A DNA stretch of 64,000 nucleotides from Saccharum officinarum (Eukaryota; Streptophyta; Magnoliopsida; Poales; Poaceae), in contig CM036170.1 in assembly GCA_020631735.1 (NCBI GenBank), forward strand, positions 64,805,737-64,869,736, in the 5' to 3' direction. This document shows positions 36,365 to 48,182 of this stretch, piece after piece. The position numbers and the translations under genes were made by a program. The notes under the pieces were generated by a model. That model did no database searches and had not been told where the DNA came from. It worked only from the letters and a program-made list of their open reading frames with translations. The first letter of the stretch is position 1. Each line of letters starts with the position of its first letter.

Positions 36365-36470
36365 CCAACCCCAACCTAGCATCCTTGCCTCCTGGTTCAG
36401 CTAGCGTCGCCGCCGCACCGTACCCACACCTCCGGTGGCCGGCGCGCCCATTTCCCGCCGAGCGAGCGCT

Positions 36471-39400
36471 ATGGCCTCGACCAGGGATCTAGCCATAGCT
36501 TCTCTCTCAGCTGCGGCCGGCGCCGTTGCTGCCGCAGCTGCGCTGCGCCTCCTGTCTTCCCGCAGAACATCCTCCGTGAGACCCCAGAACCTTTCCCTCG
36601 CCGCCAACGGATCCGCCTCCGAGCGCCTGCTGGCGCAGTCCCCCTTCGACCCTGCTAAGAGGGAAGGGTTCGTCCACGCTGTCCCGCCCTCTTTAGCGAT
36701 CCTTATGCTAGTTCCCCTCGTCTTGAGTCTCCTGTGCGGATTCGTGGCGCTTGTTTGTGCAGGTATATTTCCTGGGACGACTACTTCATGGCGATCGCCT
36801 TCCTTTCGGCTGAGCGGTCTAAGGATCCTAACCGGCAGGTAAACGACATCTGTACTGGATATTTATTCGCGCCAAAGCTGTTTGTGGAAATTCCTTAGTG
36901 ACGCACTGACGCTGGAACGTGCTCTAAATATGCAATAAAATGGTTAAATTCCGTCGACTTGACATTTCAGTCACACTGTATTATTACTAGAGCCTGTCTT
37001 AGCACTAGTTACTAGGCCAAGTAGTATTTATACTTCTCATTGAACAATGCTCTATTGATCTTTTGCAGCCGACAATGAATAAAAATCACCAGAATTAGCA
37101 ACAACAGAATCTTCTGTCTCTATTGCGAAAAACTTTTACATCTGTGTATTGAACAATTCAATAAATCTTTCCAAGTCCATTTCAGCGCTTCAAATTTTAT
37201 AAAAGAAAGGACCAAATCGACAGATTTCATTTCTACTTTGTGACAATATTAATGTCTATTGCTTCTCTATAGTCTCGATTAAAACATGTCACTTTCTGCT
37301 TGATTTGTTATAAATGGAAGAGGGAGAAGATGCTTGTTTTGACATCCTTTGCATACTCATGAAATGCATTTATCACAGTATGTCAGATAATGTAATTTTT
37401 GTTCCTTTGCATTTGTCAGTGATCAAATTATGAATTGATTGATATGCCATCCATTTCACTCAGGTTGGAGCATGCTTGGTTAGCCAAGAGGGAATAATCC
37501 TAGGTGAGGATGAAGCTGTACTGCTGCAGAATCCTCTGTATACACTGCTATGCATTTGTGTATTTTTTTTTGAAAGCCTCTCATCTGGGTACAGCTGTAG
37601 TATCTGTTCATATTTGTGTATGTATTAATTTGATCATGAGAGTGCCTGGTGTATTGGGTCTATGCCTGGTGTATTGGGTCTATGATCTGTGCTGATAAAT
37701 GCTGGAGTGTGAATGTTTATTCCCGTGGTACCTTCATGTTGGAAATTCACTACCCATACTCTATAACTTCCATCTTTTTCTGTCTAGTTTGATGGTTTGG
37801 TCCCAGTTCTGCTATTCCAATCTTATATCAAAGAGCAGGAACAAGGAAGCAGTAAATAACTTCTATAATAGTTTATTCCTAATTTAACATAGCATTAGTG
37901 GTATCTTTTCTGTGGTGCGTTAATAGAGCCTATCTTGGCTTATGGCAATATGCAACTTAGTTCTCCATAAACTTGTTTTGGTTGCTGATGGCTGTATTTT
38001 CTGTGATGGGCCTATTGTGATGAATATAGCTGTCATGTCCAACATTTAAAGCTGCATATTGTCTTAGACAATGTAACTCAGCTGTTTTCTAACCAGGAAT
38101 TGGCTACAATGGCTTCCCTAGAGGTTGTTCCGATGACAAGCTTCCTTGGGCAAAGGTACATTTTCTTTTATCTGAATTTCTATTTTGGATCTATTAGTAG
38201 TTGGTGTCCACTCAATAACAAGAAATAGAAGGTTACTTAATAATCTAGTCAAATACCACATGCCAGTTTCAAAACACATCCACAGACCCACTTTCTCACT
38301 TTTCAAAGAAGATTGCATCTTTCACATGTGATGAAGGAAGCGGTACTATTTTGCTAATTGTTTTCTATTTCAGAAATCTGCCAATGGAAATCCATTAGAG
38401 ACAAAATTCCCGTAAGTAATTAACTTCTCTCGTTATTCCTGGTCTCATTGCCATTATTTTGTTTTCCCATTGATACACAGTACACACCTATGTTTTCTGG
38501 ACACAGACACCATACTATTTATTAATACGTGATTTTAACTAAACTATGTTCATTGATCTTGTTCCCAAACGTATGAAAACAACTTGCCATAAAAAACTAA
38601 TTTGAATGATGACATACCAGAACTCTTATGTGTGTATATATACTCATAATTTCTTTCAAGTGAGCAATGCACAACAAATGTCTGATGAAAATGAGCCATG
38701 AAACAACCATAGCAGGGTGAGGCTGACTTCAGAATATGTGCTTTCTTGGTTCTACTCTATGAGTTCCACCCTCAGTTTCATGGCCTTAAACTCTGCGATT
38801 TTTTTTTGGGGTGTAGAATACGCAGGAGAGGTGCGTATCATTTGCATTAAGAAGGAGAAACCAAACAAAATAATTACAACACACTCATCACGCTCACACA
38901 AACACACTCATGTGAAATTATTCTATATTGAGTGATTATTATATCTAATCTGGCTTTGTTGCACAATCATGAGGTACAGATTGTGGATTTTATGTTGCTT
39001 ATTAATTCTCATGACGAGGGCGACAATAAATTCTCATACTGAAAGAGGAGTTCCAGTAGCAGCACTTTATATGCTAAAATGTAACCAATTATATATATTT
39101 TTGTATCCTAGCAGCTACGTTGTTCATGCTGAGGTTAATGCAATTCTAAATACCAACCATGCTTCAGCGGCTGGACAGGTTTGGTTGTTTCAGTCTCCTA
39201 TACCATTATACATTTCATTCAACTTTTATAAAAACTTTACTGGTTTTCTGTGTTTCTTCTCTCACAGAAATTATATGTCACCATGTTCCCGTGCAATGAA
39301 TGTGCCAAGATTATTATTCAGGTTTGTCTCTTTGTAGGATCATGATATTAGTTAGGGTTGCAGTTTAGGGTAGTGCATTTAAATTTACTCCCACACTGGC

Positions 39401-40662
39401 CAATGTTGTCACTCATTTTGTACACGACATGTATCCCCAAGTTTCTTACTATGCACTTGTAAGTATTCACCTAAGCTTGATGTGCGCTCTGCCTTTTCAT
39501 GCTAAACTGCAATGAACAACCGCAAGCTTCCCCCATTAAAGCTTGCTTGTGCTCAATTTATTAAGTGAGGTTGCATACACACTGCAGTTCAGCAACAAAG
39601 ATCTACTTGTTTGTCATTCGCATGTCCAGTGTGATTCCCCATGCAGCCATTTTCCTTTCACTCAAAGTCTAATAAAAGAACAGCCAACACAAAAATGACT
39701 TCTTTGTGCAATTCTAATAATTATTGCTTGAGTTCTAACAGCATGCTGATATTTCTTACAGTCAGGCGTATCAGAGGTCATTTATTTTGTCGAAAAAAAG
39801 ATTGACAACTCAGCTCATGTTTACGTTGCCTCTCACAAGCTATTATCAATGGCTGGCATCAAGGTCCTGAAATCATTTTGAGCAGCTCCCTCCATTCTAA
39901 ATTATAGGCTATAGCTTTGTTCTAAATCAAACCTCTCTAACTTTGATGAAGTTCATAGAAAAATTCATCAACATCTGCAGTATCAATTATCAAATTAGTT
40001 TCATTAATTTTTCCATGAAATATGTTTTGATAGTGCATTTATTTGAATTTGTAGATGTCTGTATACTCCCTCCGTATCGGATTTAGAAGTCGTTTAGGAC
40101 AGTGACACGGTCTCCAAAACACAACTTTGACCTCTTGTTTTTATAAAAAATATTTATGGAAACATGATATATGTATACTTTTATGAAAGTAATTTTCAAG
40201 ACAAATCTATTCATATAATTTTTACATTTGCAAACTCAACAACTTAAAAGTTATTGATGATTTATATTCCCAATATTTGACTCAAACCTTGTCCAAAACG
40301 ATTTCTAAATCCGATACGGAGGGAGTATATATATATATCCCCCCCCCCAAAAAAAAACTTGGTTAAATTTAGAGAAGTTTAAAGAAGGACAAATCTAAAA
40401 GGAATATAGCGGTGCTCCTGCTGATTCATTCAAAAAAGTCTAAAGCGAACTATGAATCTATGATTTGGGTGGACAGAAGAACAGTTTGTTGGTGTGTACT
40501 ATTAGAACAAACTCGAAAGCGAACTATAATTTGGAGCGGAGGGAGTAACAGTTGTTGGCGTGTACTGTTAGAAATCCTAAAGACTTTCTTGTGCAACGTC
40601 TGCAGGTCAGGAAGCATCAGCCCCAGATGGCACAAATACCGATCAAGTTCCAGGAGCCATGA
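36471..40662 (+). CDS. dCMP deaminase (deoxycytidylate deaminase), copy 2, nine exons
   Basis: Exons are 36471-36667, 36763-36838, 37464-37503, 38097-38155, 38374-38411, 39115-39178, 39268-39321, 39762-39863 and 40606-40662; 228 residues. The zinc site HAE ... PCNEC and the core are identical to copy 1. It differs by Asp60 (Val in copy 1) and Lys125 (Glu in copy 1). Intron 7 has the form without the SINE fragment (CCCCCATTAAAGCTTGC at 39529). The gene starts only about 106 bases after the assembly gap, so most of its promoter is missing from this copy. It is probably the other allele of the gene at 2302-6522 rather than a paralog, which is an inference. Confidence 0.92.
40066..40325. mobile_element. 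Stowaway MITE, copy 2
   Basis: Same element as 5922-6181, with TA on both sides, inside the same interrupted outer MITE. Confidence 0.88.
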
Positions 40663-42769
40663 AGCTGGTACTAGTTCTAAATAAAAACTTTCTTGTGAAC
40701 GAATAAACAATGCAAGATATCTGTTGGTCTTGGCACCTGTGTCAAGCGACAATGGCAGTGTCGCAGCGTTCTCAGTTGGTATGCGCCTATGCGACAGTCG
40801 ATCCCTCCCTCCAGGGGCTGTTGTGAAATTATAGCTAGAATTCATACAAGTAATGTAAAGGCATTTCAATTCTCCTCTCTGATACCAGATACTCCAATCA
40901 TCTTTTGTATAACTGTGGTGGTGCCCTATGGTTAGTTGATAGCTTGATACCGGATACTCCTAACATCTGTTGTATAACTGTGGACTGTGGTGGTGCCCAA
41001 TGGTTACAGTATTAGACCCTCACATCGATTCTATTTTTCATGGGAATATTCACCTCCTTTAGGCCTTATTTGAATGCACTTGTATTCACTTCAATTCATG
41101 TGTGTTGGAGTAGATTGTGGTAGAAAATAGTAAGTTTTACCTCTGTCCACTCCAACACAAGTGGATTATATTTAAACAAGCCCTTAGACATCTGTTCCAG
41201 GCTATCGCCACTTCGCCAGACACCAGGTTTGATACAAACTCCGGGCATGGCTCAGCCACAAATCGAAGCCAGAAGCTAGAAAACTTGCCACATGGAAAGC
41301 TAAACTGTCTGCCACTGTTGCAATTTGGATTACAGATAGAGATCAAGAAACAAACTCGTGAAGCATGATATCTCTAATCTGCCGCACTAAACGATCCATG
41401 GAGCTATGATCCAAATCTGTTGATGTGAGTGCACCTGCAATGTTTGTGGTTGTGGCATCAATCCATCTGATACTCAACTAGGCCACATGTAGGCTTCGGC
41501 CTACCAGCGCTTCCGCGTGCAAAATAGAAGCAACCTTCTATCTGATACTTCCTGTCCCCGCTGATTGCACTTCACCATTTCCGCATCTCGCCACAAAACC
41601 GCCACCGGTTCTTGTCTGCTGAACGAAGGAGCTACCTATGTCTATCTTAGGGCTTGTTTGGATGACTGGTTTTAAGACTAATATAATATAAAATATAGAT
41701 CTGGAAAATTATACAAGCTAAGTCCAGAAAAAACAGTTTGGATGATCCGTTTGGTTATTAAATTTACTTCCGGTTTAGCATGTTACGGCTGGAAAAAGAT
41801 ACAGCCCAGGGCTCGTCCTCTTGCGTCCGTCCTCGCCAAACACAACTTCGCCGCTGATTGCTCGCTTGCGTCCGTGATCAGCCTGCTTCGTCTCGTCTCC
41901 GTCATCGTCCTGCCTCCCTTGAGCATGAGCCACGAAGGTTCGCACCTCGATACTGCTTCATTCCCGGCATGCTCGACGTCAGCCTCCTCGATGAGGTCTT
42001 CTAGATATCATTGTCGCGAGTTCGGACTCGGGTGTGCGGCCACCGTCGTCGGCTCGACGCAGGAGGGCTAAGTACAGAGGCAAGCTCATCGTCGTCGTAT
42101 GCTTCCTGCATCGTTCAGAAAACTGTTTGTTTCTATTCGGTCATGCGAATACGACCGGTTCTTCGAGAGGTTCGGATTGGTTATGCCATTCATCTGTTCT
42201 TCGAGAGTTTCGGCGAGCTAGAAACTCTCTACCCATGCAGTATTTTCTAGGGCAAAAGGAATCACTGGTTTTTTTTACACAAGATATTACAGGCGGAGAT
42301 GATTTATAGGTGAAAACGAATAGTACAATATTGACAAAAGGCCCTTGTACGTGTCTTTTGGTAGCGGTTTTCATTTAGATTGAGGGGACCACCGTCTATC
42401 ATTCTGATTCACAGGAAGTTTTTGAGTTACAAGTCAGTTTTGTTTTTTCTCGATAATAGCTTTTGTTATTACACTTAGATTATACACTATATCTAAATGC
42501 ATTATAAAACTATAAATTAAAAAAAATCAATACGACTTAACATGATACATTGACGAATAAACATGGTTTATCATACATGTCCATCTTATATATATAAAAA
42601 TTTACATAGGTAAATAAAACATCGTAGACGAAGGAATGTGATAGCTGCAATTGGTTGCATACAGTGAAGACTGCGGCCCCTAAACGCAACCAATAAGCAG
42701 ACACGCGGCAAGGAGCGATAGGGACATCGTACGCAAACAGTTCCTTGGCGCGCTGAGGACGCGCGGAAG
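40663..42769. other. Intergenic region, copy 2
   Basis: Counterpart of 6523-8735. It contains the Tourist-like MITE at 41062-41183 and a single 109 bp unit where copy 1 has two. No gene. Confidence 0.6.
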
Positions 42770-42774
42770 CTACG

Positions 42775-43137
42775 TGTTAGGATGATCTCAGAGGCCCAGC
42801 CCAACGGCTGGGGCCCCGTTGCCCCTGGATCGCGCCCTGATCGGGGGCGCCCAACCGTTCCATGGTTGGTGGGCCCCCGACGCGCTGCGCTATATAAAGG
42901 GAGTGGGGGCCGCAGGCTCGCGTCACGAGGTTCGCCGTGCCCCAAACCCCACTCTACAACCCTAGGCCACCGATCGGCATCGCGCAGTGGCGTCGGGAAG
43001 CACCACCGCGCCGCCACCTCTCTACTGCCGCACCACCGTCGTCGGACAACGCCGGTGGAGGCCCGAAGGAAGACGCGATCTACTTCACCGACACGCCCAC
43101 GCCATGGACACCTCCGGATCCGCTCCCTCCAACGACG
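42775..43137 (+). repeat. Copia 5' LTR, first 363 bp only
   Basis: Matches 47490-47852. The next bases of the 3' LTR are GTTTAC, a possible splice donor, whereas here gag sequence follows. Confidence 0.93.
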
Positions 43138-44990
43138 ACCAAGCTCTCAATGCGATGCACTTTATTAGTGCAATTCCAAAGCTGACGGGACAGAACTATG
43201 TCCTGTGGCGAGAAGAACTTGATGCTGCTCTAGCACTTGCCGAGATAGATTTGGCTCTTCAGGAGCCAAAACCCACTGAGCCAGAGGAGCCCGAAAGGGC
43301 CCAAAATGAGACCGATGAAGCTTTTGCTAATCGGAAGCGAGACTATGCTCCCATTAGAGCAAAGTATGATCTTGAGAAATACAAGTGGGAAAAATCAAAC
43401 CGCAAGTGCAAGATTGTCATCAAGAAAACCATCACAGAGGGCCTAAGAGGTGCCATCCCAGAATGTGAAACAGCAAAAGAATATCTTGAGAAAGTGAAGA
43501 ATCAGTTCACTGGTTCCACCAAAGCTCATGCTTCCACACTGATCCAGAAACTCACTAACATGAAGTTCACAGGTGGAAGTGTGAGAGAGCACATTCTGAG
43601 CATGAGCACCATGGCAGCTAAGTTAGACAAGCTAAAGATGCCCCTGGCAGATGGTTTCATCATTCACTTAGCTCTAAACTCCCTTCCCAAAGAGTACGAG
43701 ACATTTGTTGTCAATTACAATACACAGCCAGAGGATTGGGATTTAGAGAAGGTGATTGCAATGTGTGTACAAGAAGAAGAAAGGCTAAAGAATGCAAATG
43801 GTGGTTCTGTGAACTTTGTCAAAGGAAAGAACAAGAAGCCATTCTACAACAAGAAAGCTCCAGATGCCTCCACCTCTCATAACAAGGGAGGAAACTCTTC
43901 ACAGCACAAAGCACAGCCAAAACAAGACAACCAGCAGAAGCAGGAGGACCCGGATCGCTGTAGATGGTGCAATGAGACAGGGCATTGGAAGCACGACTGC
44001 CCTAAGTTCATGAGACACTGCCTAGTCAAGGGTGAGGACATTATAACTTTTGTTGATGAATCCTTATATCTAAGTTATGCTAGATCCACATGGTGGATTG
44101 ACTCAGGTGCAACTGTTCATGTTGCTAACTCTTTGCAGGGATTCAATGGAGGGAGAACCCTTCAAAGAGGAGAAAGACAGATTAAGGTGGCCACTGGTGT
44201 TGAAGCTGAAGTTCGAGCTATAGGAAATTTATCTCTAGACTTAGCTAGTGGCTTCACACTTCAGCTGCATGATGTTCTTTATGTTCCCTCTTTAGCCAGG
44301 AATTTGATTTCAGTATCATGTTTGTCAGACTATGGTTTTGATTGTCATTTTAGCAAGAACAATTGCAAGTTACAATTAAATAATCAGTGTGTGGGTCTTG
44401 CCTTCCGACAAGACAAACTTTATTTATTATCTACGTCTGAGAATGTGAATGCTGAATGTAACAATGCTGAGAATGCAATACCCGCAGATGCTAGCAAGAA
44501 AAGGAAAAGAATTGATTCCTCATCGAAATTATGGCACTGTCGTTTAGGCCATATTTCGAGGGGGAGAATAGAACGCTTAGTCAAAGAATCAATACTCCCA
44601 CCACTAGAACTCTCAGAGTTAGAGCAATGCGTTGATTGCATTAAAGGTAAGTTAGCAAAGAACATAAAGAAAGGCGCTAAGCGAAGCACGGGAGTACTAG
44701 AATTGATCCACACAGACATCTGTGGACCTTTTCCAGTAACATCTGTGGATGGTTTTGATTCCTTCATCACATTCACAGATGACTACTCTCGTTTTGGATA
44801 TATATATCCAATCAAAGAACGTTCAGAAGCTTTAGACAAGTTTAAGATATTCAAGGCTGAGGTTGAAAATCAACTAGACAGAAAAATCAAAGTAGTGAGA
44901 TCTGACCGTGGGGGGAGTACTACGGTCGACATACCCCTTATGGACAAGTTCCTGGACCTTTTGCAAGGTTCTTACAGGAAAATGGCATAG
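43104..44990 (+). pseudogene. Copia gag-protease-integrase frame, up to a frameshift
   Basis: An ATG at 43104 inside the LTR-derived segment reads MDTSGSAPSND and continues in frame into gag (FISAIPKLTGQNYVLWREEL). Then come a zinc knuckle CRWCNETGHWKHDC (about 43961), the protease motif WWIDSGATVHVA (about 44092), the pre-integrase motif LWHCRLGHISRGR (about 44528) and the integrase core (HTDICGPF, then SDRGG at about 44900). The frame is lost in a run of six G at 44910-44915, where one G appears to be missing, and ends at 44990. An alternative gag start is the ATG about 50 bases further on, in the sequence encoding MHFISAIPK. Confidence 0.88.
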
Positions 44991-45004
44991 TAGCCCAGTA
45001 TTCA

Positions 45005-47317
45005 ATGTCGGGCGACCCACAGCAAAATGGAGTAGCAGAAAGGCGTAACCGTACTCTGATGGATATGGTGCGCAGCATGATGAGTTATTCCACTCTGCCA
45101 CTGAGTTTGTGGATGGAGGCCTTAAAAACCGCCATTCACATTCTCAACAGAGTTCCGAGCAAGTCAGTACTTAAAACACCGTATGAGTTGTGGACTGGCA
45201 GGAAGCCCTCAGTCAACCATCTGCGTGTCTGGGGGAGCCCTGCTGAAGCAAAAGTATTTAACCCGAACATAGGAAAGCTAGACCCCAAAACAGTAAGTTG
45301 CCATTTCATTGGCTATCCAGAAAAGTCCAAAGGTTATCGTTTTTACTGCCCTGGTAGACATACCAAGTTTGTGGAAACGAGACACGCTAGTTTTCTAGAA
45401 GATCAGATGATCAGGGGGAGCAAGACAGCGCGAGAAATCACCCTTGAAGAGAAGCGGGTGTTCGTGCCCATCCCTATGGTGCAGGAACCCTACTTCACGC
45501 TGCCTGTTGTTGTTGGACCTACGCAAGTGGTGACAACACCTGCTGTAATTTCGCCCACGGCTAATTCGGAACCTGTCCTTCAGGAACCGAATGAACCCAT
45601 AGTTGATGAACAGCAGCCCCAGCAAGATCAGCCTCAAGAACAAGAAATGCCAGTAGCAGAACCTTCTGGCAGACCTCAAAGAGTGAGAAAGTCTCCTATT
45701 CCAGATGACTATATAGTCTATGAATGCGAAGAAGTTCAGATGGAGGATGAACCTACCTCATTTGAAGAAGCCATGAGGAGCACTGAAGCATCTAAGTGGC
45801 AAGAAGCCATGGAAGATGAATTAAAGTCCATGAGTACCAATAAAGTTTGGGACCTAGAGGAAATTCCTGAAGGAGCCAAAACAGTAGGCTGTAAATGGGT
45901 CTACAAAGTGAAACGTGACTCCAAAGGGAACATAGAAAGGTATAAAGCAAGACTGGTAGCAAAAGGTTTTACTCAGCGAGAAGGGATAGATTACAATGAA
46001 ACGTTCTCTCCCGTCTCGAGCAAGGACTCCTTTAGAATCATAATGGCCCTAGTGGCACATTTTGATCTAGAATTACATCAGATGGATGTGAAGACAACGT
46101 TTCTCAATGGGGATCTAGAAGAAAGAGTGTATATGGCACAACCGAAAGGTTTTGCTGTGACAGGCAAGGAAAGAATGGGCTGTCGCCTGAAGAAGTCCAT
46201 TTATGGATTAAAGCAAGCATCCAGACAGTGGTATTTGAAATTTGATAAGACAATCAGGAAGTTTGGGTTTAAAGAGAATGTTGAGGACAATTGCGTGTAT
46301 GCAAAATTTAAGAATGGGAAATATATTTTCCTAGTACTGTATGTAGATGACATTCTACTAGCAAGTAGTGATGTCACTCTGCTACAGGAAACCAAGAGAT
46401 TTTTGTCCTCAAATTTTGATATGAAGGATTTAGGTGAAGCTTCTTTTGTCTTGGGCATAAAGATTCACCGAGATAGAAACCGAGGGGTATTAGGATTGTC
46501 CCAAGAGGCATATATAGAGAAAATATTGAAGAAATTCAATATGCATAAGTGTAGACCATCACCTGCTCCTATTGTAAAAGGTGACAAGTATGGGGAACAT
46601 CAATGTCCCAAGAGCAAGTTCGAGCGCGATCGCATGCAAGCCGTTCCATACGTTTCAGCTGTCGGAAGCTTACAGTATGCTCAAGTGTGCACACGCCCAG
46701 ATCTGGCCTTTGTGACTGGGCTGCTTGGCAGATATCAAAGTAATCCAGGTATGGAACACTGGAATTTGGTAAAGAAGGTCTTAAGATATTTGCAAGGTAC
46801 AAAAGGGCTCATGCTAACCTACAGAAGATCTGATGACCTACAAATAGTAGGATATTCAGATTCTGATTACGCGGGAGATGATAGAAAGTCTACCTCAGGG
46901 TATATATTCACTCTCGCGCAAGGAGCCATATCATGGAAAAGCTCAAAACAAACAATAGTCACTGCATCGTCCACAATGTATGCTGAGTTCATTGCTTGTT
47001 ATGAGGCATCGGGACAGGTGAATTGGCTTAAGAAATTTATACCCAGTTTGAAGGTGGTCGACAGCATCGATAAACCACTAAAGTTGTATTGTGATAACGA
47101 ACCAGCAGTGTTGTACGCTCACAACAATAAGTCAAGCAATGCCGCCAAGCACATTGACATAAAATATTATGTTGTGAAGGATAAAATCCGGGATCATGTC
47201 ATAAGTCTTGAACATATAGGCACAGAAAAGATGTTAGCGGATCCGCTTACGAAAGGCTTACCGCCCAATGTGTTCAGAGAACACGTAGCCGGCATGGGTT
47301 TGAAGGAAGGCCTGTGA
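45005..47317 (+). pseudogene. Copia integrase end, reverse transcriptase and RNase H frame
   Basis: Continues the polyprotein in another frame: GDPQQNGVAERRNRTL with the third catalytic acid of integrase, HLRVWGSPAEAKVF, reverse transcriptase with ARLVAKGFTQREGIDYNETF and YVDDILLA (about 46339), RNase H with LYCDNEPAVLYAHN and KHIDIKYYVVKDKI, and the end GMGLKEGL. Open over 770 codons. The upstream frameshift is the only coding break seen in this element. Confidence 0.9.
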
Positions 47318-47489
47318 TTCCTGGATAAGTAAGAGGGCCCAAGGCGAGAATCTACCACTGAACAGAAAAGTGTCTGTGGCTGTGTAATCTAATGGTAATA
47401 ACTGTTATGATGAAACATGCTCAATACACTAATTTGTGATGGGGTGGGTTAACAAAGTGAGAAAGCAGAGATGAGATCAAGGAGGAGAA

Positions 47490-47959
47490 TGTTAGGATGA
47501 TCTCAGAGGCCCAGCCCAACGGCTGGGGCCCCGTTGCCCCTGGATCGCGCCCTGATCGGGGGCGCCCAACCGTTCCATGGTTGGTGGGCCCCCGACGCGC
47601 TGCGCTATATAAAGGGAGTGGGGGCCGCAGGCTCGCGTCACGAGGTTCGCCGTGCCCCAAACCCCACTCTACAACCCTAGGCCACCGATCGGCATCGCGC
47701 AGTGGCGTCGGGAAGCACCACCGCGCCGCCACCTCTCTACTGCCGCACCACCGTCGTCGGACAACGCCGGTGGAGGCCCGAAGGAAGACGCGATCTACTT
47801 CACCGACACGCCCACGCCATGGACACCTCCGGATCCGCTCCCTCCAACGACGGTTTACCTCCTAAACCCCTAGATCTACCTCACAGTACATCACAGTTTG
47901 TTCTTTTGTCCCCGATTCCCCGTTAGTACTGCTAGTAGTAGATCCTAGCAAGTTTATCA
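47490..47959 (+). repeat. Copia 3' LTR, complete, 470 bp
   Basis: TGTTAGGATGATCTC at the start and CAAGTTTATCA at the end, followed by the target duplication CTACG. Confidence 0.95.
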
Positions 47960-48182
47960 CTACGCGCTATACGAAGTTTCATATTCATATTCCTATTTCA
48001 ATGAGACATCATCCTTTTCAATATCCGCTGAAACTTCGTGCCACTCCTATCGATACTTGGGCTTGTACCAACAAAAACCATCGCGTCGTCACGGGTTTTG
48101 TTCGAAACAAGCTTTGTGGTTCGGACTTCGGACGCCAAGCGCGAGGCGAAAGCTACTAGCACAATCGCATTTTCGCCACGTG

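Larger units (their letters stand above)
42775..47959 (+). mobile_element. Ty1/copia LTR retrotransposon, 5.2 kb
   Basis: Flanked by a 5 bp duplication CTACG (42770-42774 and 47960-47964); the site is empty in copy 1. The 3' LTR is 470 bp (47490-47959, TGTTAG...TTATCA). The 5' LTR matches it for only 363 bp (42775-43137) and then passes straight into gag, with no primer-binding site. A purine-rich tract (CAAGGAGGAGAA) precedes the 3' LTR. TATATAAA occurs at 42891-42898 and 47606-47613. No differences were noticed between the two LTR copies over the shared part, which suggests a young insertion. Lineage within Copia not assigned. Confidence 0.95.

Noticed and set aside
44900..45010. Programmed frameshifting as the explanation for the Copia frame change
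   Set aside because: It lies inside the integrase catalytic core, which is normally read continuously, and a single missing G in a homopolymer explains it.
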